Source: Chloroflexota bacterium
GTDB lineage: Bacteria > Cyanobacteriota > Vampirovibrionia > Obscuribacterales > Obscuribacteraceae
Length of the DNA: 9,644 bases
Reading direction: 5' to 3'
Assembly: GCA_005240105.1 (NCBI GenBank)
Contig: SBAT01000212.1
Location: forward strand, 1-9,644
Shown here: in pieces, positions 1-5,861 of the stretch
Numbering within the stretch: position 1 is the first letter of the stretch
Layout: each line of letters begins with the position of its first letter
Notes under the pieces: model-generated
What the model saw: only the letters and a program-made list of their open reading frames with translations
Databases searched by the model: none
Told to the model about the DNA's origin: nothing
Position numbers and translations under genes: made by a program

Positions 1-128
1 AAAGAAAAACGATCAGCCAGGCGAACATCATATGAGTTGGGCTGAACGAGCTCGTCTTCAAAAGGCTCGACAATCAGTCGTCCTTCAGCTACTTCGCGTC
101 TGATTTCAAAATCAACTAGTATGGACAT
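1..128 (-). CDS. dcd: dCTP deaminase, N-terminal part (cut by window edge)
   Basis: Only the first 42 codons lie in the window; the gene runs off the left edge. The reading begins MSILVDFEIRREVAEG and contains QPNSYDVRL, the conserved N-terminal stretch of the trimeric dCTP deaminases of the dUTPase superfamily. These enzymes deaminate dCTP to dUTP, the precursor of dUMP and dTMP; the bifunctional archaeal-type enzymes also hydrolyse dUTP. The ATG is preceded by GAGGA (136-140) at a spacing of 7. It starts 23 nt after the nrdJ stop on the same strand, so the two are probably co-transcribed, joining ribonucleotide reduction to thymidylate supply. The catalytic part is outside the window, so mono- and bifunctional types cannot be told apart. 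The family call rests on a short but characteristic motif. Confidence 0.82.
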   Translation of the reverse strand, partial: MSILVDFEIRREVAEGRLIVEPFEDELVQPNSYDVRLADRFS

Positions 129-151
129 GGAATTTTCCTCATTGGCTTACA

Positions 152-1969
152 TTATACATCGCATTCTTCGCCTGGGGCGCAAAAACGCTTGTTTCCATGA
201 GCCCCCAGCCCCAGGTTCAAAACCTGCGCCGGACGGCTCTGATCGCGGTATACGGTAATTCCCTTAAGCCCCAAATCCCAGGACTTAAGATATGCCTCAC
301 TCACATCATCAATCGTTGCCTGATGAGCGAAGTTTATAGTCTTTGAAACCCCGCTGTCGGTATATTTCTGAAAGGCAGCCTGCATCTTCAAGTGCCATGA
401 ATACTCAATATCGTGAGAGCAAATGAATAAACACTTCACGTCTTCAGGCACGCCTTTTACATTCTCCAGAGTTCCAGTGGCGGCTATTTCACGCATCAAA
501 TCTTCGCTATAGAATCCGCGCTTACGCGCTATCGATTCAAACAACTCATTTACTTCGATTAATTCTTGTCCGCCTAAGACTCGTCGAATAAAAGAGACGG
601 CAAATAAGGGTTCAATACCTGAGGAAGTGCCGGCAATTATGGAGATGGTACCAGTCGGCGCAATTGCCGTCACAGTCGCATTGCGCATAGGCACATTCAT
701 CTTGTGCCACTTGCTGTGCGACCAATTAGGGAAATTTCCACGCTCAACAGCTAGGCGTCCTGATGCTTCATGCGCATGGCGCTGAATGAAAGACATCAAT
801 TCTTCGGCTTTATAAATAGCCTCATCCGAGTTGTAGACGATGTTCATTTTAATTAGAGCTTCGGCTAAACCCATTACACCAACACCGATGCGCCTGTTGC
901 CTTTAGCTGCCTTTTCAATGAACGGCATCGGATAGTGGTTAGCCTCAATTACATCATCAAGAAAACGCACGGACAATTGCACCATGTGCGCCAGCTCAGT
1001 CCAATTAAAATCAGCGCCGTTCTCATCGACAAATTCACTGACGTTTATTGAGCCTAAATTACAAGCATCGCCTGGACCCAGAGGTTGTTCACCACAAGGA
1101 TTGGTCGCTTCAATATCCTCCGTACCGGGCAAAACGTGACCATTTTCATCCAGGGACTGGAAGACCGGATCAAGCGCATTTATGCGATCAATAAAAACAA
1201 TTCCTGGCTCTCCTGTGGCGTGCGCATTCTCCACAATCAAGTCGAACAAATATCTTGCCTTAACTGTCTTCACCACATCACCACTTCCTGGATGCAAGAG
1301 GTTGAAGTCAGTGTCGTCGCTAACCGCCTGCATGAATTGATCAGTCACAGCAACAGAAATATTGAAATTGTTGAGCTTGTTTGTTTCGCTCTTACAAGTA
1401 ATGAATTGTTCGATGTCGGGATGATCAATACGCAAAATGCCCATATTAGCACCACGCCTGGTGCCTCCCTGACGAATAGCTTCTGTAGCTGCGTCATAGA
1501 CGGTCATAAAGCTGACAGGTCCTGAGGCGACGCCTACACAACTGGACACCGGATCATTTAAAGGACGCAAGCGACTGAAAGAAAACCCTGTACCGCCACC
1601 GGTCTTGTGAATAAGTGCTGCATTTTTACAAGTGTCAAAAATACCTTCCAGCGAGTCGGGCACAGGCAACACAAAACATGCTGATAATTGGCCTCGTGCT
1701 TTACCGGCATTCATTAATGTCGGCGAATTAGGCAGAAATTTATGCCTTACCATCGCCTGGAAAAACTCTTCTTCCAAGTCGGCAATTTCCACTGCTGCCA
1801 GTCCAAAACGCGCTTCTATTGATGACAGAGCCTGAGCCACACGCCTGAAGAGTCCCTCGGCGGTCTCCGTTACCTTGCCAGCTTCATCAGTCAGCAAATA
1901 GCGCTTCTCTAGGACCCGCAAAGCGTTTCTGGATAGTGGTCTTGTTGATGTATCTTTGTAAAAGCTCAT
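152..1969 (-). CDS. nrdJ: adenosylcobalamin-dependent ribonucleotide reductase (class II)
   Basis: Reduces ribonucleotides to deoxyribonucleotides using a cobalamin-generated thiyl radical; the likely substrates are diphosphates, as in the dimeric NrdJ enzymes. From the ATG at 1969 the protein has 605 residues. Visible motifs are LSACFVLPV (Cys98, first redox cysteine), NPCGEQPL (Asn290, radical Cys292, Glu294), CNLGSINV (Cys303, second redox cysteine), GTRRGANMGIL, and the APTGTISIIAGTSSGIEP phosphate/substrate loop (about 437-454). The tail carries Cys597 and Cys603, probably the pair that re-reduces the active site. There is no N-terminal ATP-cone, and no cognate small subunit is seen beside it. 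An in-frame ATG at 1999 would add 10 residues, but it lacks a Shine-Dalgarno sequence, while 1969 has AGGGG at a spacing of 8. The gene leads the nrdJ-dcd pair and is divergent from the amidohydrolase gene. Confidence 0.95.
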   Translation of the reverse strand: MSFYKDTSTRPLSRNALRVLEKRYLLTDEAGKVTETAEGLFRRVAQALSSIEARFGLAAVEIADLEEEFFQAMVRHKFLPNSPTLMNAGKARGQLSACFVLPVPDSLEGIFDTCKNAALIHKTGGGTGFSFSRLRPLNDPVSSCVGVASGPVSFMTVYDAATEAIRQGGTRRGANMGILRIDHPDIEQFITCKSETNKLNNFNISVAVTDQFMQAVSDDTDFNLLHPGSGDVVKTVKARYLFDLIVENAHATGEPGIVFIDRINALDPVFQSLDENGHVLPGTEDIEATNPCGEQPLGPGDACNLGSINVSEFVDENGADFNWTELAHMVQLSVRFLDDVIEANHYPMPFIEKAAKGNRRIGVGVMGLAEALIKMNIVYNSDEAIYKAEELMSFIQRHAHEASGRLAVERGNFPNWSHSKWHKMNVPMRNATVTAIAPTGTISIIAGTSSGIEPLFAVSFIRRVLGGQELIEVNELFESIARKRGFYSEDLMREIAATGTLENVKGVPEDVKCLFICSHDIEYSWHLKMQAAFQKYTDSGVSKTINFAHQATIDDVSEAYLKSWDLGLKGITVYRDQSRPAQVLNLGLGAHGNKRFCAPGEECDV

Positions 1970-1977
1970 TATTAAAA

Positions 1978-1982
1978 CCCCT
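1978..1982 (-). promoter_or_regulatory. Shine-Dalgarno that decides the nrdJ start
   Basis: AGGGG on the minus strand, 8 nt before the ATG at 1969. The longer alternative ATG at 1999 has no purine-rich site upstream and would lie within about 10 nt of the likely transcription start, so the shorter start is preferred. Confidence 0.55.
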
Positions 1983-2014
1983 GGTTCATAATTCAGCATA
2001 GCAAAAGCCGGGCA

Positions 2015-2045
2015 ATATTAAGCTAGGATAGTAATAGGGACTCAA
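2015..2045 (-). promoter_or_regulatory. candidate promoter of nrdJ-dcd
   Basis: Minus strand TTGAGT (2040-2045) and TAATAT (2015-2020), spacer 19, each matching 4 of 6 consensus positions. The 86-nt gap between nrdJ and the amidohydrolase gene must hold both divergent promoters. The -35 element here comes close to the AGGA ribosome site of the plus-strand gene (2047-2050). The match is weak, and no cobalamin riboswitch would fit in this gap. Confidence 0.28.
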
Positions 2046-2055
2046 TAGGAAAGCT

Positions 2056-3033
2056 ATGCGTAACGGTCTCTACATAGTTGATTTTCATGCCCACATAGTC
2101 AGCCGAGCAGACTTCGAATGCTTCTTTGCCGAGGACTGCCAGACGGATTTCTTTAAGCAATTCGGACCTTTTGTAGAGAGGTTGCTTCACTTAAGCGACC
2201 CTCATTTGAGCGATATGTTGCGTCACATGTCTTTTAAATTTCGTCATGGATTAGCACGCTCAATCTATGAGTCTTGCGGGTCTCTCGGATTGATGGAAGT
2301 AACCAGAATTTACAAAAGCCATGATCTTAATTTCCTCATTAAAGGCATGGAAAAACAGGGCATTGATCATGTTGTTATCTCATCACTTGAGCCGCTAACG
2401 ATAACGGAAAATCTGATCGAGCTTACGCAAAATCACAGAGACAAATTTTCCATATTTGCCTCCGTCCACCGCAACCAAACAAACCCTGCCGAGCACTTCA
2501 AGAAACTGCTTGAAACTGGTGTGGTACGTGGACTGAAATTGCATCCACAAGTTGGTGGCTATAATTGCGGCGAACTTTTAGACAAGACAAAAGATGTACT
2601 GGAAATAGCTGAGAGTAACGACTTACCGGTCCTCATTCACACAGGACATATTCCAACGGGCAAACTCGCCGGACTCACAGGCTGCACCGACTCACGGGCA
2701 GTAGAGCCACTTCTAGCAGCCTTTCCTGATATCAATTTTGTCTTGGCACATATCGGCTGGGAGTCATGGCGAGCAATGCTCAAACTGGCTAAGAAATATC
2801 CCAAGGTTTACGTCGAGACGTCCTGGCAGCCGACCAATATCATCCGCCGCGCCGTCGACACACTAGGACCGCACAGGGTTATCTTTGGTTCCGACTTCCC
2901 GCTCTTCAAACAGTCAATCGCCATAGAGCAAGTCGAACAAGCACTAAGTCCCTATGAGCTAGCAGCCGTCGCTTCTGCTAACGCCGCAAGGCTTCTTAAA
3001 CTACCGGCAAAGAAACTTAGTCCAGTTTCCTAA
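2056..3033 (+). CDS. metal-dependent amidohydrolase (amidohydrolase 2-type TIM barrel)
   Basis: A 325-residue predicted cytoplasmic hydrolase or decarboxylase of the amidohydrolase superfamily. The metal-ligand set is visible in order: DFHAHI (His11, His13) at the end of strand 1, GLKLHPQ (His163, after Lys161), VLIHTGH (His195), LAHIGW (His232) and FGSDFP (Asp280). The spacing and the closing GSDFP motif fit the amidohydrolase_2 family (COG2159), whose members act on varied carboxylates and amides, so the substrate cannot be named. An additional segment of roughly 75 residues (about 18-95) lies between the HxH motif and the next conserved strand and may form a lid. The ATG is preceded by AGGA (2047-2050) at a spacing of 5. 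It is a single-gene unit, divergent from nrdJ and convergent with the reductase gene, with which it overlaps by 4 nt. No neighbour suggests a pathway. Confidence 0.85.
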   Translation: MRNGLYIVDFHAHIVSRADFECFFAEDCQTDFFKQFGPFVERLLHLSDPHLSDMLRHMSFKFRHGLARSIYESCGSLGLMEVTRIYKSHDLNFLIKGMEKQGIDHVVISSLEPLTITENLIELTQNHRDKFSIFASVHRNQTNPAEHFKKLLETGVVRGLKLHPQVGGYNCGELLDKTKDVLEIAESNDLPVLIHTGHIPTGKLAGLTGCTDSRAVEPLLAAFPDINFVLAHIGWESWRAMLKLAKKYPKVYVETSWQPTNIIRRAVDTLGPHRVIFGSDFPLFKQSIAIEQVEQALSPYELAAVASANAARLLKLPAKKLSPVS

Positions 3034-4025
3034 ATGCTCAGGTTTAAGTTAGAACTATGACCCGGGAATGCCTTGGCTGTCGGGTTGATGTAAGTGCAGG
3101 CGAAGTTGACGCCGGTGGCCGCTTCGGCAGCGCCTGTGGCAATCAATTTCAACTTAGCCGTGTGAGCACAGATGTCACCAGCGGCATAAACACCGGCAAT
3201 GTTTGTTTCCATCTTCTCGTTAACGATGATGGCATTACCTTCCATGATCATTCCCCAGCTCTTGAGGAAGTCGAGGTTGATCACAAATCCGATGTTAATC
3301 AAAATGGCATCACAAGGAATGGTCTCTTCTTTACCAGTGCGGTTGTCAAACAGCACTGCCTTTTCCAGAGTACTGCTGCCGTTGCAGACAATCTGCTTCA
3401 TCTCGTGGAATGTTCTTACTTCAACTTTGTTGCGGAACATTTCCTCAACGGAAGTTTGCACGGCACGGAATTGATCGCGTCTGTGGATCAAAGTTACTTT
3501 GCCGGCGATCTGCGAAAACTCATTTGCCCAGTCAACAGCAGAATCTCCGCCGCCGATGATCAGGACATCCTTGCCGCGGAATTTCTCTTTGTTCTTAACG
3601 GCGTAGAAAAGCGCATTGCCATCAAGATTATGATCGTAATCAATATCCAGCTTCTTAGGCACGCAAGCGCCGGCTCCTAGAGCAAGCAATACCGTCTTCG
3701 AATAGTGTTCTGTACCGGTGTCTGTGACCAGCTTGAGGATATTGTTCTCAACACGTTCAAAGCCAACGACCTTTTCACCCAAAACTACGGATGGTTTGAA
3801 AAGTTGTGCTTGAACTGCAAGGTTCTTTGCCAAATCCTTAGCCAGGATCTTGGGATGCCCAGCAACGTCATATACGTACTTCTCAGGATAGAGGGCTGTT
3901 AGCTGTCCGCCCAGTTCTGAAAGGACGTCAATTGTTTTGGTCTTCAGACCTCTGAGCCCTGCGTAAAATGAGGCAAATAGACCCGTCGGGCCGCCACCGA
4001 TAATCGTTATGTCATAAACATCCAT
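3030..4025 (-). CDS. ferredoxin/flavodoxin-NADP+ reductase, thioredoxin-reductase-like (YumC type)
   Basis: A FAD- and NADP(H)-binding oxidoreductase that passes electrons between NADPH and ferredoxin or flavodoxin in the cytoplasm. From the ATG at 4025 the protein has 331 residues, very close to Bacillus YumC. Visible features are the FAD dinucleotide fold IIGGGPTG (8-15), the family signature LGGQLTALYPEKYVYDVAG (38-56), the NADP fold IIGGGDSAVDWA (156-167), HRRDQFRA (181-188), and the second FAD motif YAAGDI (280-285). The C-terminal extension NPTAKAFPGHSSNL, which in this family helps stack over the flavin, is present. The CxxC redox pair of true thioredoxin reductase is absent, which argues against that function. 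A TTG at 4061 would add 12 residues but has no ribosome site, and family proteins begin near the shorter start. A weak candidate promoter is TCGGCA (4092-4097) and TAAAAT (4068-4073), spacer 18. Confidence 0.93.
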   Translation of the reverse strand: MDVYDITIIGGGPTGLFASFYAGLRGLKTKTIDVLSELGGQLTALYPEKYVYDVAGHPKILAKDLAKNLAVQAQLFKPSVVLGEKVVGFERVENNILKLVTDTGTEHYSKTVLLALGAGACVPKKLDIDYDHNLDGNALFYAVKNKEKFRGKDVLIIGGGDSAVDWANEFSQIAGKVTLIHRRDQFRAVQTSVEEMFRNKVEVRTFHEMKQIVCNGSSTLEKAVLFDNRTGKEETIPCDAILINIGFVINLDFLKSWGMIMEGNAIIVNEKMETNIAGVYAAGDICAHTAKLKLIATGAAEAATGVNFACTYINPTAKAFPGHSSNLNLSI

Positions 4026-4112
4026 AGACTGAACCAGAGTCTCCCCGGAATGAAGCTTCAATCGGCTATTTTAGTACACTTGCAGCTGCCTTGCCGAACA
4101 TTTCAAGTAGTT

Positions 4113-4134
4113 GCTTGCGATTGTAAATGCAAGC
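4113..4134. repeat. short inverted repeat upstream of the reductase gene
   Basis: GCTTGC (4113-4118) and GCAAGC (4129-4134) form perfect 6-bp arms around a 10-nt centre. It lies about 90-110 bp upstream of the reductase ATG and just upstream of the proposed -35, so it could be an activator or repressor site. Arms this short arise by chance fairly often. Confidence 0.3.
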
Positions 4135-4173
4135 CCCTGCCGATTTCTAATGAACTCTTCTATTTGATAACGC

Positions 4174-4195
4174 ATAAAAGAAAAAGTTCTTTTAT
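4174..4195. repeat. AT-rich hairpin between the His-rich gene and the reductase gene
   Basis: ATAAAAGAA (4174-4182) and TTCTTTTAT (4187-4195) are perfect 9-bp inverted arms with a 4-nt loop. It lies 39 nt after the stop of the minus-strand His-rich gene. The stem is almost wholly A/T and no separate T-tract follows on either strand, so it is at best a weak terminator. A protein site or mRNA 3' stabiliser is equally possible. Confidence 0.4.
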
Positions 4196-4233
4196 CAATG
4201 CAATAACTTAATATTTCCCTTTAAGCTTCGTTT

Positions 4234-4962
4234 CTACCGGTTAACGATAGTTTTAAGGCGCGGACCGTCGGCGGACTGGACGTGGACGCTGTATGAACGC
4301 ACGTCGGGATAGTGCTGGCTGTAGCCTGGGTTAATCGTGTAGGGCACAGGGCTGGCTTGTGCCATTACCGGAGCCGGGCTTAAGGGTCTAGCTTCAATCG
4401 CTCCTGGCAGTGCACTTATCAAGGTGCCGTTGGCTGTCCCTGGCTGTTCTGCCACGGCCGGTGTACCAGTTGTAGAGTATTGAGCATAATTTACGCGATG
4501 GGGGACAGGCATGGCGTTACGGGTGCCTGCAAGCAGGACCTGATCTGCCTGGGATGGCTGTCGCCTGACCACGTCTCCAGGTCCCGGATTGTGACTAAAG
4601 AAGTAGATCACACCTAACCAGAGAACCATTCCGCCAAACAGTGTTGCAAAGAGCATTGACGGTGTCACCGGCATACCGGTGAAGAACTGTGCCCACTTAG
4701 AGCCCTGCAATGTGTCCGTTGTCTGTACATGTCCCGGATCAGTTGAGCCGGCATGGTTATGGTGGCTGTGGGAATCAAGACCGGCGCCGTGGTGGTTAGT
4801 GTCGTTACCGAGAAAATGGTTCAGGACACCCATTATCCCTTGACCACCGTGACCGGTGCCGCCTGGGTGAGCGCCATAATGGCCGCCTAGATGGTGCGCA
4901 CCAGCATCGTGAACGCTGCCGCCTATATCGTAATGATCACCGATGTCATGAAAATCGCTCAT
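4234..4962 (-). CDS. His/Gly-rich single-pass membrane protein, unknown function
   Basis: Not recognised. From the ATG at 4962 the protein has 242 residues in three parts. Residues 1-78 are rich in His, Gly and Asp, with 16 histidines including HH pairs and SHSHHNH at 64-70. One hydrophobic helix spans about 102-122 (SMLFATLFGGMVLWLGVIYFF). The remaining 120 residues are rich in Pro, Ala and Ser and probably largely disordered. There is no cleavable signal peptide. Arg133-Arg134 after the helix would favour a cytoplasmic C-terminus and an external His-rich N-terminus, but this is only the positive-inside rule. The histidines could bind Zn, Ni, Cu or Co, which is inference. A TTG at 4968 is the longer alternative; the ATG has GGGGG (4969-4973) at a spacing of 6. 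It lies downstream of the coiled-coil gene, with its own candidate promoter between. Confidence 0.8.
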   Translation of the reverse strand: MSDFHDIGDHYDIGGSVHDAGAHHLGGHYGAHPGGTGHGGQGIMGVLNHFLGNDTNHHGAGLDSHSHHNHAGSTDPGHVQTTDTLQGSKWAQFFTGMPVTPSMLFATLFGGMVLWLGVIYFFSHNPGPGDVVRRQPSQADQVLLAGTRNAMPVPHRVNYAQYSTTGTPAVAEQPGTANGTLISALPGAIEARPLSPAPVMAQASPVPYTINPGYSQHYPDVRSYSVHVQSADGPRLKTIVNR

Positions 4963-4993
4963 GCACAACCCCCAAGGGCAACTGACAACTGTT

Positions 4994-5027
4994 CGGTAGA
5001 TTCTACTACCGGAACCTCTAAAGTAAA
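4994..5027 (-). promoter_or_regulatory. candidate promoter of the His-rich gene, -10 inside a palindrome
   Basis: Minus strand TTTACT (5022-5027, 4 of 6) and TAGAAT (5000-5005, 5 of 6) with a 16-nt spacer. The -10 is exactly the centre of the inverted repeat CGGTAG (4994-4999) / CTACCG (5006-5011). That is a typical place for a repressor operator. Transcription would start near 4993, giving a leader of about 30 nt. Confidence 0.38.
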
Positions 5028-5050
5028 TAGTAAAACCCGCTCAGAGTGGG
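5023..5050 (-). terminator. possible weak terminator of the coiled-coil gene
   Basis: On the minus strand CCCACT (5045-5050) can pair with AGCGGG (5036-5041) around a 3-nt loop. It is followed by TTTTACTATTTAC, and lies about 45 nt after the stop of the coiled-coil gene. One of the six pairs is a C-A mismatch, so the stem is poor. Confidence 0.22.
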
Positions 5051-5094
5051 GATTACCACATTTATTTAATAGTTGTTTGCACGGAGCCTCAGGG

Positions 5095-5517
5095 CTATTG
5101 GATTTCAGTACCTTCCAAATAGGCTACTTTTGCCCGCAGATCTTCAACCATTTTGGGCAGCGTGAAAATGACCGGCAACTTTTCCTCAATGGTGGTTATG
5201 TGCCTGGTTAGCTCAATGGACTTTTCCATTAAACGAATAAGTATTTGTTGCGTGGCGATCAATTGACGCTGATTGTCGATCAGTTGATTGGTAATTTTTG
5301 CTGTTTCAACTCTTTGGTCAATACTTATGCTAACCAATTCAGTCAATTGAGTTGCTAGTTTGTCGAGAACTGGTTCCATGACACCAACACCATCAACGGT
5401 GGCATCAGTTATTTGAGATCCCCTGGAAGGCTGTCCCTGATCGAAAAACTGATCCATACCCTCCAAATCTAAACCTTGCTCCGGCTCATCAGCCGGCTTA
5501 CGCATACGTTCGGGCAT
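5095..5517 (-). CDS. coiled-coil protein, unknown function
   Basis: Not recognised. From the ATG at 5517 the protein has 140 residues, with no signal peptide or membrane helix, so it is probably cytoplasmic. Residues 1-45 are acidic, Gln/Gly-rich and likely disordered. Residues about 48-113 show heptad-like spacing of Leu/Ile/Val (VLDKLATQLTELVSI, then ITNQLIDNQRQLIATQQILIRLMEKSIELT), predicting a long helix that oligomerises as a coiled coil. A second short helix may follow at 122-135. The start at 5517 has GAGGGA (5525-5530) at a spacing of 7; an ATG at 5598 would add 27 residues but lies upstream of any leader and inside the likely promoter. It has its own promoter and lies between hutI's small partner and the His-rich membrane gene. 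Whether it works with the latter is open. Confidence 0.78.
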   Translation of the reverse strand: MPERMRKPADEPEQGLDLEGMDQFFDQGQPSRGSQITDATVDGVGVMEPVLDKLATQLTELVSISIDQRVETAKITNQLIDNQRQLIATQQILIRLMEKSIELTRHITTIEEKLPVIFTLPKMVEDLRAKVAYLEGTEIQ

Positions 5518-5598
5518 TACAAAATCCCTCTTTGTTAAGAGTCGTGCATCGCTTCTGATTAAAACGACGGGCCCCCATCCGTGGTGGCACCGATACAA

Positions 5599-5626
5599 AT
5601 TATAACGAATGAGATCAAATAAACAA
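5599..5626 (-). promoter_or_regulatory. promoter of the coiled-coil gene
   Basis: Minus strand TTGTTT (5621-5626) and a perfect TATAAT (5599-5604) separated by 16 nt. Transcription would start near 5592, giving a leader of about 75 nt before the ATG at 5517. It lies in the gap after the 67-residue membrane gene, where a new transcription unit is expected. Confidence 0.55.
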
Positions 5627-5657
5627 TATGTTTTTTAGACAAATCGAAAAAATTCTG

Positions 5658-5861
5658 CTACCAAACATCATGATCATCTTCTTTAGCGAGTATATATGTC
5701 ACCACTCCCATGATGATTGAAAAAGATCCAGCCGCTAGAGTTACCATCGAAACGATCTTGTTAATCGCCCAGTGCTGGTTCATTTGCTGCCCTGAAACAA
5801 AAGCTGTGATCAACAGAAAAACACCCAGAGCAACAAACATCAAAGGCATGAACTCCTTCAT
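5658..5861 (-). CDS. small two-helix membrane protein, unknown function
   Basis: A 67-residue protein with two hydrophobic segments: about 5-23 (MPLMFVALGVFLLITAFVS) and about 34-58 (NKIVSMVTLAAGSFSIIMGVVTYIL). They are joined by the polar loop GQQMNQHWA, and the protein ends in the charged tail AKEDDHDVW. It is probably an inner-membrane helical hairpin with both ends on the same side. Its ATG shares one base with the hutI stop (TGATG at 5863-5859), and AGGA (5871-5874) lies 9 nt upstream inside hutI. Translation is therefore probably coupled to hutI, which also argues that the ORF is real. No family is recognised, and a role in histidine or imidazolonepropionate handling is only suggested by position. 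Confidence 0.72.
   Translation of the reverse strand: MKEFMPLMFVALGVFLLITAFVSGQQMNQHWAINKIVSMVTLAAGSFSIIMGVVTYILAKEDDHDVW

Noticed and set aside
1085..1525. A 146-codon plus-strand open frame inside nrdJ
   Set aside because: It is antisense to the catalytic core of NrdJ (radical cysteine region) and shows no protein-like features of its own.
1970..2055. A cobalamin riboswitch upstream of the B12-dependent nrdJ
   Set aside because: The gap is only 86 nt and also serves the divergent gene; no B12-box-like structure is visible and the known element is far larger.
3057..3680. A 207-codon plus-strand open frame antisense to the reductase gene
   Set aside because: It lies wholly inside a gene with clear family motifs on the other strand, has no recognisable domain and no ribosome site; it is a frame shadow.
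3030..4025. Annotation of the reductase as thioredoxin reductase
   Set aside because: The NADP-domain CxxC active site is missing, while the GGQLTALYPEKYVYDVAG signature and the C-terminal extension are those of ferredoxin-NADP reductase.
4891..5211. A plus-strand 106-codon open frame crossing the His-rich and coiled-coil genes
   Set aside because: It covers parts of two minus-strand genes and their shared gap, with no ribosome site or family resemblance.
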